From Henckelia pumila (Eukaryota > Streptophyta > Magnoliopsida > Lamiales > Gesneriaceae): 64,000 nt of DNA. A program made the position numbers and the translations under genes. Below, in pieces: positions 46,283-57,317 of this stretch. The first letter of the stretch is position 1; every line of letters begins with the position of its first letter. The notes under the pieces are model-generated. The model made no database searches, was not told where the DNA came from, and saw nothing but the letters and a program-made list of their open reading frames with translations. The stretch lies in assembly GCF_033568475.1 (NCBI RefSeq), contig NC_133123.1, forward strand, positions 129,242,930 through 129,306,929, written 5' to 3'.

Positions 46283-47830
46283 TCAAAAGTAACTCAAGAA
46301 ACGAGTATCTCTATCGGAAACAATACTCCTAGGCATGCCATGCAATCTAACAATTTCATTAAAGAACAAGTCCGCAACATGAGATGCATCATCAGATTTA
46401 TGACAAGCAATAAAATGAGCCATTTTCGAAAATCTATCAACCACCACAAACACAAAATCCCTCACCTTCTTAGATCTTGGTAATCCCAAAACAAAATCCA
46501 TCGAAATATCTACCCATGGTTCACTAGGAACAGGAAGTGGGGTATACGATCCATGCGGTTGTGTCTTAGACTTAGCTTTCCTACAAGTCACACATCTCTC
46601 ACAAATACTCTCAACATCATGCTTCATATGTGGCCAATAAAAATGTTCATGCAGAGTAGCATAAGTTTTAGCCACACCAAAATGCCCCATCAATCCACCC
46701 CCATGTGATTCCCTAACAAGTAATTCACGTATGGACGATTTAGGAACACACAATTTATCTTCCTTAAACAGATATCCATCATGCATGAAAAATTTATTCT
46801 TCGGACCATGCAAACATGACACATAAATCTCACCAAAATCATGATCATTGGCATACAACTCCTTCACATACTCAAATACCAAAAACTTAGAGTCCAAAGT
46901 AGATAGAAGCACATACCTTCGTGATAGAGCATCTGCTACCACGTTTTCTTTCCCTTGCTTGTACTTGATAATATAGGGAAAAGTCTCCACAAACGCCACC
47001 CACTTGGCATGTCTCTTGTTCAGCTTTTGTTGTCCTTTGAGATGTTTCAAAGACTCATGATCCGTATGAATCACAAATTCTTTTGGCCTCAAATAATGCT
47101 GCCACGTTTCAAGAACACGAACCAAGGCATAGAACTCTTTGTCGTAGGTACGATAATTCAAGGACGCTCCACTTAGCTTCTCACTGAAATATGCAATTGG
47201 TCTCCCACCTTGCATCAAGACACCTCCAATTCCTACACCTGACGCATCACATTCAATTTCAAAAGTGTTAGAAAAATCAGGTAATACAAGTAAAGGAGCA
47301 TTAATTAATTTTTGCTTAATAATATCAAAAGACTTCTCTTGCTCCTCGCCCCAATGGAATGGAACGTTCTTCTTTATCACCGCAGTCATAGGAGCCGCCA
47401 AAGTGCTGAAATCTTTTACAAATCTCCTATAGAAACTTGCAAGACCATGAAAACTCCGAACTTGGCCAATTGAAGTAGGCGTTGGCCAATCTCGAATTGC
47501 ACTTACCTTGTCCTCATCAACTTTGACTCCTTGAGCACTCACAACAAAACCAAGAAACACAAGTTCTTTTGTACAAAACACACACTTTTTCAAATTAGCA
47601 TACAAATTCTCAGCCTTTAGTGTGATTAGCACAATTCTCAAGTGTTCAACATGCTCATTCAAATTTTTGCTATACACCAAGATATCATCAAAGTATACCA
47701 CAACAAATTTTCCAATATAAGCACGCAAGACATGATTCATCAATCTCATAAAAGTACTAGGTGCATTAGTTAACCCAAATGGCATAACCAACCACTCGTA
47801 CAATCCATATTTCGTTTTGAAAGCAGTTTT
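46283..47830 (-). pseudogene. Gypsy D reverse transcriptase, RNase H and integrase core
   Basis: 506 codons are open. It begins in the middle of the reverse transcriptase ([15 protein letters not shown]), with catalytic [10 protein letters not shown] near residue 37, RNase H ([25 protein letters not shown]), the HHCC zinc finger ([21 protein letters not shown]) and the integrase core ([23 protein letters not shown]). Both ends are at stops where relatives have Trp: TGG to TGA after REGDE at about 47831 and after FLSYF at about 46283. Confidence 0.9.
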
Positions 47831-48361
47831 TCACTCATCTCCTTCTCTCATCCTAATTTGATGATAACCACTTTTCAAATCAATTTTACTAAAAATGCTA
47901 GAACCATGCAATTCATCCAACATATCATCTAGCCTAGGAATAGGATGCCTATACTTGATGGTAATATTGTTAATGGCTCTACAATCAACACACATTCTCC
48001 ATGAACCGTCTTTCTTAGGCACTAACAAAACAGGTACAGCACAAGGAGACATCGACTCATGCACAAACCCCTTATCGAGAAGTTCACTTACCTGCCTTTG
48101 TAGCTCTTTTGTTTCCTCCGGATTACTCCTATAAGCTGGACGATTCGGTAACGCACTTCCGGGCACAAGATCAATTTGATGCTCAATTCCCCTCAAAGGT
48201 GGTAGTCCTTGAGGTAAATCCTCCGGAAATAATTCTTCAAATTCCTGCAAGAGAGAAACAACATTGCTCGGAAGATTTCCGGCTATATCATTTGTGTTAA
48301 GGAGAATCTCCTTATAGAAAATCAACACAAGTGGAGTATGCACATGTAAAATTTCTCGCAA
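47831..48361 (-). pseudogene. Gypsy D reverse transcriptase, N-terminal part
   Basis: It reads [22 protein letters not shown], the usual protease-to-reverse transcriptase linker, then [14 protein letters not shown] and [15 protein letters not shown] with the first catalytic Asp. It ends at the TGA noted for the downstream piece. About 70 codons of Lys- and Ser-rich, low-complexity reading separate it from the protease. Confidence 0.9.
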
Positions 48362-48433
48362 CTCACTCTTTGGGCCATGTATATTTTTTTATCGGCCTCT
48401 TTCCTCTCAATTTTTTTCTCATCTTTTTTTCTT

Positions 48434-49351
48434 TCATTCTTTTTTTTCTAAGGCCATCTCACTTTTTTGTTCACTTTTTTTTTTGGCCTCTTCTTTCTTT
48501 TTCTTTTGCAAATGATCCTCCAATATTTGCTTTGGAGTCATAGGCAACAATACAACATATTCCTTTTTCATAGTAAAGGAATAACGATTTTTAAACCCAT
48601 CATGTGTCACCTTCCTATCAAATTGCCACGGTCTACCCAACAAGATATGACACGCTTGCATAGGCACCACATCACACACCACTTCATCTCCATATTTCCC
48701 AATTGAGAAAGGCACCACAACTCGCCTAGTCACTCTCACTTCAGAACTATCATTAAACAACTGCAATCTATAAGGTTGAGGATGCTTTGAAGTAGGCAAA
48801 CTCAATTTCTCAACAAGCTCGCTACTTGTGACATTGGTACAGCTACCCCCATCAATGATGACACTACACACTTTGTTTTTCACAAAGCATCTAGTATGAA
48901 ACAAATTTTCCCTTTGATTTTCTTTCTCTTCCTTTTGTTGCACATTCAACACTCTCCTAGTCACCAACAACTCTCCAACGACTGCCTTATATCCCTCGTC
49001 ATCGGGATCCTCCAATGCAGGTATATCATCATAATTCTCCTCACTCTCCGATTCATCCTCACCACCATCATTCACAATCATTATTTTTTTGTTAGGACAC
49101 TGACTAGCAATATGACCAAGACCTTGACATCGAAAGCATTTAATGTCCCTGGAACGATTATTAGGAGTTTCAGATTTACCTTGCACTCCTTGCTTTGGTG
49201 TTTCTTGCTTGGTGTTGATTTTTGGTTTGGACACCGGCTTGACATCCTCTCGTTTGCCAACGTTTGGACGCCAAGGAGTAGAAGAACCCACAACAGTAGA
49301 GTTTCGACCCATACCTCTCCTTTTGAGTTGTTGTTCCACTTTCATGGCCAA
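48434..49351 (-). pseudogene. Gypsy D nucleocapsid and protease
   Basis: It carries one zinc knuckle (CFRCQGLGHIASQC, near residue 75), an acidic stretch, and an aspartic protease with IIDGGSCTNV near residue 163 (the Asp-Gly-Gly form usual in this lineage) and HILLGRPWQFD. A Lys/Glu-rich tail follows. The start is in a different frame from the gag core: a small deletion near 49355 joins REIQE to a point about 15 residues on (MAMKVEQQ). Confidence 0.88.
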
Positions 49352-50075
49352 TTTCTTGAATCTCCCTATTCAAACCACATAAGAAACGAGCCATAGTTGC
49401 TTCACGATCTTCTTCAATATTAGCTCGAATCATGGTGACCTCCAACTCCTTGAAGTAATTCTCAACGCTCTTCGAACCTTGCTTCAAATTTTGTAAACGC
49501 CTAAACATATCACGATAGTAGTAATTAGGCACAAATCTCTTCCGCAATATTTGCTTCATCTCCTCCCATGTCTCAATGGGACGCTCTCGATTCCTCCTCT
49601 TAGAAGTAACAAATTGATCCCACCAAATGAGAGCATAATCCACAAACTCAAACACCGCCAGTTTTATTTTTTTCGCATCATTGTAGTTGTGGCAATCAAA
49701 CACCGATTCAACTCTCATCTCCCACTCCAAATAAGCCTCCGGATCGGATTTCCCATGGAACGAAGGAATCTTCATCTTAATCCCACTAATATTCCCATCC
49801 TCTCGACTCCCTTCGATGTATCTTCCTCTCACAGCTCCCCTTTTATTTCTTTCACCCTCATGAACCCTCCTATTTCTACCCCAATTTTCACCCAAACTCT
49901 CTTCATCCTCTCCACCATCATCATCTTCCTCAAATATTTTCTTTTTATTTTTACCATCACCTCCACTAACTTCAAGCTTATCCAACTTCTCATGTATTGG
50001 CCCCAAAGCCGCCATCATCATCTTGGTCAATTCATCCATTTGACCTTGAGGAAAGTTTTGGCTAGAAGAACTCAT
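49340..50075 (-). pseudogene. Gypsy D gag core
   Basis: The ATG at 50073-50075 opens MSSSSQNFPQGQMDELTKMM, an acidic and basic stretch, then the Gag core (IKMKIPSFHGKSDPEAYLEWE; FDCHNYNDAKKIKLA; MKQILRKRFVPNYYYRDM; LQNLKQGSKSVENYF). It is followed by a leader of about 540 bases up to the PBS that is rich in T/C runs (50340-50425) and holds no gene. Confidence 0.88.
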
Positions 50076-50600
50076 CGTACCTGCAAGAAAACGTTAGTAA
50101 TAAAATTACCTCACACAAATTCTCACAATTCACTCCAAAGAATTCACTCAACCACTCTTTTTTTTTCACTCAATTTATGCAGGCTTTTGCTTTATGTAGA
50201 ATTCAATCAAACTTTCAAGTTTACAACTTGTAGACACTTGAAGATTGACTCTCGAAGACTGACAAAAACAAGATGAAGAATTTTTATGAACACTCGAATT
50301 TTGACTTGAACCCAAGGATGAACAATTGACAACAAGTTATCTTGCTTCTTCAATATTTCTTTTTTTTTCTTTTTTTTTTAAGCTTTCGATCCTTTCTTTT
50401 TTTTTTTGATCGATTTTTTTTTTATTTTTATAACTTGTAGCACAAGACACGATACTTGGATAACAAGTTTGAAAGAAACGACACAAAAATTCGACGAAGG
50501 AAATATTCCAACGAAGAACGATGAAGAACGGGTAAGAAGAACGAAGAACGCGAAGAACAGAGATAGATGAAGATAGATACTTACTTGATTCAAAACCTTT

Positions 50601-50612
50601 GCTTTGATACCA
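50601..50612 (-). other. Primer-binding site of gypsy D
   Basis: On the minus strand it reads TGGTATCAAAGC, two bases after the LTR end. It differs at one position from the initiator methionine tRNA match in other elements. Confidence 0.85.
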
Positions 50613-50614
50613 AA

Positions 50615-51584
50615 TGATATGAATTCTTAATGTATGGAAGGCAAACACGACTATATTAAAATCGTACCCTCAATCCAATAACAAAAGAAATCAAAAAATT
50701 TCCCGATCTTGAAAACAAGTAAGAAGTTTTGGATTAACCACCTCTAGCTTACAATGAAACTAGCAACAATAATCACGAAGAAAACAATTGATCACAACGG
50801 GACCTTCAGAAAACCTGTTTCTGACAACCCACGAGGATAATCAATCGACAAACGCCACAAAGTTGAAAACTTTGATAAGTTTGATTTTTTTGGGTAAGCA
50901 AAAGCTTAATAAAATTCTAGAGAGAATTTTGTATTGAGTAATCAATAATCTGGAATCTTAATTGTTATTATTAATAATGAATGTATATGTTGTATTTATA
51001 ATACAACTACAAAATAATAAAAGATATCGCAAAATAATTCAAAATATAGCTAAAGATATCAAAGATATCTCCTAAAAGTTTCCTAGTAGGAATAAAACTC
51101 TCAAAAATAGAAAATAATGCCAAAATATCAAAAAGTCTCGCACACACATAAAACGCCGAACTGTGTGAGAGAGAGTGCAGGCGCGGGCGCGTGTGGGCAG
51201 GCGCGGGCGCGCATAGGACTCTGTCCTGAAATCTTAAAAACAACGGATCAGGCGCGGGCGCGCGTGGGCAGGCGCGAGCGCGCATAAGGTCCTGTCCGCC
51301 ATGCGCGGGTGCGCGTCAATGAGGCGCGGGCGCGCATACGTTTCGGGTCTTGTCACCTCTTTTTATGTTTTCTTTGATATTTCCTCTACTCTCTTGACTT
51401 TTTTTGGACTTCAATAAGATTATAACATCCCTCCAAATGATCTTCAAGCATTCCAATGTCCATTATCAACGATTGAAGCACATCTTTGAATTTCTTAGCT
51501 CGTCCTCTCGTAATCGGTCCTCTTGGCATCTCCAACGGATCCTTAATCACTTGATCAACAGGAGAGCTATCCATGATCGCATCA
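50615..51584 (-). mobile_element. Gypsy D 5' LTR (970 bp)
   Basis: It is the promoter-side LTR. Plus-strand GTATTTATAATAC at about 50994 is the complement of a TATA box. The GC-rich array (51177-51340) lies upstream of that box in the coding direction. An extra ~45 bases at 50875-50920 are absent from the other LTR. Confidence 0.9.
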
Positions 51585-51589
51585 AGTGG

Positions 51590-52381
51590 GATACGTGGCA
51601 CCACCTCGATTGGGAGAGTCGGTGAGTCGTTACGTGATCTCATCCTCGGGATCCCAAAAGCACAACAACAATCCCTCGTTTATCAGAATCGATATCCAAA
51701 TTTAAAGAAATGCATTTCATTACGTTGATATTTATTACATGTTGCCTTGGAAGCATGTTTATTGATTGCATTACTTGTTATGTTGCTTTTACTGGGAGTA
51801 TCTTTCTCACCGATTTATCCGGCTGTTACTTTGTTTTGTATGTGTACTTGGCAACATGTGGGACGGGATCAAGTCAGCGAAGACCTGGTTAGCAACAAGA
51901 GGGAGAGTTAGTCGTGGGACTCGGTTTAGAAGTCGTATTAGCTTGACAATATAGTTATGTTTTGAAGCGTGTTTAGAACTCGAACTGGGATTGGAGGTTG
52001 TCTTGCATGTGTTTAGAACTTGTTATGTTTTATATTCGGCTTGTAATAGCTAGCACCGATGCATGTTCTATCCTGCTGAGCAGTTGAACAACTCTATTAG
52101 TTCTTGTATTGTATGTTGTTGTATTTGTGTACCAATGCATGATTATGTTGTTTGGGCGATGATTGTTGCACTCTCCCGAGCTTTAAATATACTTTGGATT
52201 GTTTTTCGAAGTAGGAACAGCAGGAGTAGCGCGGCCGCGCCTCTGGATGGCACGGCTGCGCGGCAACCAGGGCGCCGTGCGCGCCCGCGCGGCCCCTTCC
52301 CATTTAAAAAAAAAATCTTGGCTTTTAATTCTTGCTTGTTAGTTTACTCCTTGATTAGATGTTTAGAACCGAGGTCTCACA
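51590..52381 (+). mobile_element. Gypsy B 3' LTR, second piece
   Basis: It matches 19389-20211 and ends GGTCTCACA, the intact form of the LTR end, before GTTTT. Its GC-rich cluster (52227-52304) has decayed differently from the 5' copy. Confidence 0.9.
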
Positions 52382-52858
52382 GTTTTGCCCATCGATTACA
52401 ACTGACATTGGTTTCTGCAGCCAAAGATGTCAGTGTTGTTTGGGAATTATTTTTTCATTTGGACAATATTGTCAACATTGTCACTTCTTCTACTAGGAGT
52501 ATTGCTGAGTTACATATTGCACAGAGAAATGAAATTGAGCATATGTTGGAAATTGGAGAATGTGATTTTGGAAATGGGGCCAATCAGATTGGTAATTTGC
52601 AACGAGCTGGAGCTACTCGTTGGAGTTCTCATTATGACTTGGTAAAAAGCTTTATAGGTATGTACTCTGCAAATTATAAAGTTTTTGAAGTTTTTAGTGA
52701 AAATTCTCCAAATAGAAGAGCTAAGGCTGAAGTTCGATGGATTTACAGAAACATCGCAAGATTTGAATATGTGTTCATTTTGCATTTGATGCATAAAATT
52801 ATAAGAACAACAGATACTCTTTGTCAAATTATTCCAAGAAAGTCTCAAGACATTTTGG
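52382..52858 (+). pseudogene. hAT/ZMYM1-type transposase-like gene, later part
   Basis: It resumes the frame cut at 18199 with FAHRLQLTLVSAAKDV, then ELHIAQRNEI, the LQRAGATRWSSHY motif (the conserved Arg-Trp of this family) and LCQIIPRKSQDIL. It is open throughout. At about 52858 the reading passes directly into gypsy F RNase H, so the hAT C-terminal dimerisation part is missing. Confidence 0.85.
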
Positions 52859-53424
52859 CCTACGTCTATGTGATTAACTATCATCCAGGGAAGGCCAAGG
52901 GGATGGCTGATGCACTGAGCAGGAAGTCAGTAGGGTTGGAACACTTGACAGTCCAGAAACCGTTGTTGATGGAGATGCAGAGGTTCGACTTGGAGTTTGT
53001 GACTTGAGAGGTATCGGTTAAGTTGGCAGCCTTGACTTTATAGTCGACCTTGAGAGACAAATACGTGAGGGACAACAGTCTTATGAGCAGCTGATCAAAT
53101 GAAGACAGAGAGACGTGGAGAGGGGCAGTGATCTGTACACAGTCGAGGATGGTATCGTATGATATCGAGGCAGACTTTGGGTTCCAGCTGATGACACACT
53201 GAGACGGGAGGTTCTGATCGAAGCCCACCAATATTTGTATTACATCCACTCAGGGAGTACGAAGATGTACAAGGATTTGCAACGTTTGTACTGGTGGCCA
53301 GGTATGAAGCGTGATATTTTTAGATTTGTGACTGAGTGTCTCCCGTGTTAGCAGGTGAAGGCAGAGCACCAGAGACCAGCTAGGATGTTGAAGCCACTTC
53401 CCATCCCGGAGTGCAAATGGGAGA
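52859..53424 (+). pseudogene. Gypsy F RNase H end and integrase zinc finger
   Basis: It reads NYHPGKAKGMADALSRKS, the end of gypsy RNase H. Then come several stops, and with frameshifts a zinc-finger region (an HPGSTKMY-like segment near 53250; FVTECL..C and QVKAEHQRP near 53340) and IPEWKWE. The 5' half of the element is gone. The solo LTR at 53430 cuts it at the start of the integrase core. Confidence 0.8.
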
Positions 53425-53429
53425 ATATC
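53425..53429. repeat. TSD left of solo LTR A (ATATC)
   Basis: ATATC repeats at 54995-54999. Joining across it restores the WExISMDF motif of the integrase. Confidence 0.9.
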
Positions 53430-54994
53430 TATAATGACCCGCACCGTGATCATCTACTAATCCAAACTTAAGCATGAAATTAATCAATAAAATAATCTTA
53501 AGGAATTTAAAGTAAGTCAAATACCAGATAAAAAAAACCTAGTGGTCAACCTTGTTATCCGGCCTTGGTCACCACCTAACCTCCCTGTCCCCGGGAGAAC
53601 TACCTGCAACTGCCCCATGGAATAAGGCATCCAGCCAACAGAAAACAACCGGAAGTGAGCCTAACATGCTCAGTACAAGAGTATGAGTATACACTATTAT
53701 ATGCGCATGTATGCAAATGAACTGGGTATCAAGACACGAGGTCAAGAATATCTGCTCAAGAACAAACTTGGACCCTGGTATGTGCCACGATGAACCGTCG
53801 CTACAGGAGGTGACCGACATACCCCGATGCCCTGATGGCAACCTAACACAAGTACACGTGTCCAACCAATCATCAGTGAACTGACACGAGCTCATGTGTC
53901 CAACTGATATTGGTGACCTAACACGAATCTATGTGTCCAACCATAAACCGACAGGATAGGGTAAATATCCCAATACCGGATATCACAAGGATTCAGGCTC
54001 AATATGCTCATGTATGCAACATACAGTCGTGACATGCTCTATATATAAAGGCATATAAAACATGCAATCACATAATCCATGCAAACACATAATACATGCA
54101 TACTCAATCTAGATATCTCAAATAATACTTCCGTACCTTACTAAGGCAGATCCTAGAAGCTCCCCCTCTAGGTCCAAGCCTACCATGCAGCACTACAACA
54201 TAAAATAACCATGCATTACCTAGCATGCCAAACATCACCTAATAGGTTCTAAAAGCCTTAATTAAACTATAACCTACTCCATATTTCCTATAGGGAACCA
54301 AAGCCATACCTTCGTCCTTCGTCAGCCCGCCGATGACGCATGCCCCAGAGCCTGGGCATAGCCTAGCTACGACCCCTGGATGCCTCGCCAGAGCTCCGCC
54401 GCCCGGCTGTTACTACGGACACTATCCGCTATAAAAATACTATTTCCTACTCCAACTCTTAAAGAAAGAGTCCCGAAGCCCTAAAAATAGAACAATTACC
54501 AGGAGAGGAGAGGAAATTGCAATTCCAAATGAGAGCCTTCGGACCCCTATTTATAGGCCGATTTCGGATCGTCTGAACCCCTCTTCTGACGGGTCCGGTC
54601 CTTGCATGATGTCCACGTTGCATGCAGGACAAGTTCGGATGGTCCGACTCCTCTTCGGATTGTTTGATCTTCAACGTCTGATACACCTGTAGAAATCCTT
54701 TTGACATCTGTCCCGAAGGAATTTGGACCGTCCGATCCCAAAATCGGATTGTCTGATCTAACCAACTCCTGAACCAATTCAGAGCCTCCGAAGTCCCTTG
54801 GGTTCGGACCCTCCAAACCCAGTTCGGATCCTTCGAACTTCCCGAGCCCAAAATAAGCCCATTAAGCATTTTCCGAACATTTTGAATCCAATTCCTTGTT
54901 CTGATAGATCATATTGAAATCCCTTAGTCATGTTTTATCAAATCTAAACATGATTAGCAACTTAATCTTGTAAAAATGGAAATGGGCTACTACA
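53430..54994 (-). mobile_element. Solo LTR of family A in gypsy F
   Basis: Its minus strand runs from TGTAGTAGCCCATTT to GGTCATTATA, matching the family A LTR (6308-7791) with several gaps and substitutions. Its coding-strand end has decayed from CACTACA to CATTATA. There is no internal region on either side. It contains six CGGATCGTCCGAA-like dyads (54555-54840) next to a TATA box (CCTATTTATAGGCC at 54546 on the plus strand). Confidence 0.9.
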
Positions 54995-54999
54995 ATATC

Positions 55000-56040
55000 A
55001 ACATGGATTTTTTTGTGGGATTGCCGAGGATAGTGGAAGGTTTCAACTCTATATAAGTGATAGTGGATTGTCTTACCAAATCAGCCCACTTCTTTCCAGT
55101 TAAGATGACCTACAACACGAGGAAGTATGCCAAACTGTACCTGAAGGAGATTTTCAGGTTGCATGGTATCCCGGTATCGATCGTCTCTAACAGGGATCCA
55201 CGTTTCACGTCCGGTTTTTGGAGGAGCTTGCATCATGAGTTGGGTACTAGGCTGAACTTCAGCACAACTTTTCACCCACATACAGACGGTCAGTCGGAGA
55301 GAGTAATACAAGCATTGGAGGACTTGCTGAGGGCATGTGTGTTGGATATTCGAGGGAGCTGGGATGTAAAGTTGCCATTGATCGAGTTCACATATAATAA
55401 TAGCTATCAGGCTTCTATTGTGATGGCTCCCTACGAATCCTTGTATGGGAGAAAGTGCAGGACTCCGATTCACTAGGATGATGTTGGAGAGAGATTTGAG
55501 ATGGGACCAGAGATCGTAAGGTAGACTGCTGAGATGGTAGTGCAAATTCGTCAACGTATGAGGACCGCTCAGAATCGCTAGAAGAGTTATGCAGACATGA
55601 GCAGACGCGATTTAGAGTTTGTAGTGGGTGATAACGTTTTCTTGAAGGTGGCTTCAATGAAAGTAGTGATGAGATTCGGAAAGAAAGGGAAGTTGAGCCT
55701 CGTTTCATCGGACCGTTTGAGATTTTAGAGCAAGTGGGGACTTTAGCCTTTAGATAATTGTCTTTACCATCCCATATTTTTGCAGTGCATAATGTGTTTC
55801 ATGTTTTGATGCTTCGGAAGTACATGGCTAATCCTACACATGTACTAGATCTCGAACCCCTGCAGTTAGCAAAAGACTTGTCCTACGAAAAGAGGCCGGT
55901 GCGTATCCTCGAGAGGCAAGATACGAGGTTGAGGAATCGTGTGATTCCCATGGTTAAAGTACAGTGGTAGGAACATCCAGTGGAGGTGGCTACATGGGAG
56001 TTGGAGATAGATTTGCGAGTCAGTTATCCGGAATTATTCG
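55000..56040 (+). pseudogene. Gypsy F integrase and C-terminus
   Basis: It continues with MDFFVGLPRI, a stop near 55053, then 139 open codons with VDCLTKSAHFFPV, IVSNRDPRFTSGFW (catalytic Asp) and TFHPHTDGQSERVI (catalytic Glu). Further stops follow at 55474 and 55578 and a frameshift near 55690. The C-terminus reads SMLRKY-like MLRKYMANPTHVL, RPVRILERQDTRLRN and VEVATWELE, as in chromovirus-type elements. Confidence 0.88.
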
Positions 56041-56073
56041 ATAAGTCAAATTTCGGGGACAAAATTCTTTTTA

Positions 56074-56087
56074 AGGGGGGGTAGAAT
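56074..56087 (+). other. Polypurine tract of gypsy F
   Basis: AAGGGGGGGTAGAA ends at the TG of the LTR, after a TTTCGGGGACAAAATTC stretch like that in B and C. Confidence 0.85.
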
Positions 56088-56998
56088 TGTAACGCCCAGG
56101 AAATCTACTGACTGACCTGACCGCATGCATGATATAAAATATGATGTTTTTTATTATTTGAGTTATTTTAAGGTTATTGCTATGTAATAGAAGTAAATTA
56201 TTTTATTTTCAACGTTTGACGTATTTTGGGATTTTTAAGTTTTAGAGGACGACGGTTGGAGGCTTTCAGGTGAAGAGGTATCCGGACAAGATATAAGGTA
56301 AAAGATATTATTTTTGTGATTTTTGGGGTTTAATTAGTTATGGTTTATTTTTATTTCATTTAAGAATAGATCGGACATAAATGATAAATTCAATAAAATT
56401 AACTAGTAGGGTGATTTTATGATTTTTGGACCGGGTAGTGTATTTTTACCAACATAGTATTTAGACTACTTAATTAGTATTAGATAATATATTAATCAAA
56501 CTTAAATATTAAAATAACTAATAGATAATATTAAATAGTAAATTAGGAAATTAATAACACAAAATAAGAAGGAAAACGTTTAAAAGAAAAAAAAACATTT
56601 AAAAAAATATTAAGGAACGATCAGTAGGAGAAAAAAAAAAGAAGAAGAAAGGGATTACGTGAGGCAGATCGGGCGGTTAGGGTTTTAATCTTGGCTTCCG
56701 ATCGCATTACGGGCACGCTCCGATCTTTGTTTCGTCTCCAAACCTTCGAACTCTACGTTCTAAGGCAAGTTTTAATCCATTCTTTGACTCGTCGATATTG
56801 TCATATATTTTTCAAAGTGTAGTTGATGTGAATTTGATTGAAATAAATTGATTTCTTGAAGGATGTATATGTATATGAAAGTTTGAAGGATTGTGTGTGT
56901 GTTTTAAAGTGAAATAGCAAAAGGGTTTGCAAAAATATAGTATTTATACATTAATGTTCACGTATACAGTATTTATGCATGAGCAGTACACGTATTTG

Positions 56999-57317
56999 TG
57001 TGTACTCTGTGTGTGCTTGATATGTGTGTGTGCGTCTATGAGTATGTGCGTGTGTATGTGGATGCATGAATATGTGTGTGTGTGTGTGTGTGTGAGTTTG
57101 TGTGTATTGTGTGTGTTTAGTATGTGTATTATATGTTTGTGTGTGTGTGTGTGGTTCATATTCTTGGTGTATTCGAGTCCGTATTCTGGTCGGTTTTGCT
57201 TGGTTTTGGTTTTTGTGTGTGTGTTCAATTTTTAGTGTGCGTGAGCATGTGTGCTTGCATGTGTTTTGGTGTGTGTGCATGTGAGTGTGTGTATTATTTG
57301 TTGTTGTGTGTGTGTTC
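56999..57317. repeat. Interrupted (TG)n microsatellite, copy 2
   Basis: TG runs with interruptions correspond to 7819-8126. The open frames here on both strands are repeat artefacts. Confidence 0.9.

Larger units (their letters stand above)
44695..51584 (-). mobile_element. Gypsy D, minus strand, in LTR B
   Basis: The ends are TGATATGAA and GATCGCATCA, flanked by AGTGG at 44690-44694 and 51585-51589. It holds two LTRs (44695-45629 and 50615-51584), a PBS and gag-pol in the minus direction. Its protein sequence ([27 protein letters not shown]) belongs to a different gypsy lineage from A, B, C and F. No chromodomain could be made out. Several Trp codons have become stops. Confidence 0.92.
18200..52381 (+). 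mobile_element. Gypsy B with nested insertions
   Basis: The outer element of the central stack. Its own DNA is the 5' LTR (18200-20211), gag-protease (20212-22284), the rest of pol (40656-43497) and a 3' LTR in two pieces (43498-44694 and 51590-52381). Gypsy C is inserted between protease and reverse transcriptase, and gypsy D in the 3' LTR. Without the insertions it is about 9 kb, normal for a plant gypsy element. Coding parts contain several stops. It was inserted into a hAT-like gene. Confidence 0.9.

Noticed and set aside
49551..50276. 241-codon plus-strand frame
   Set aside because: It is the antisense shadow of gypsy D gag.
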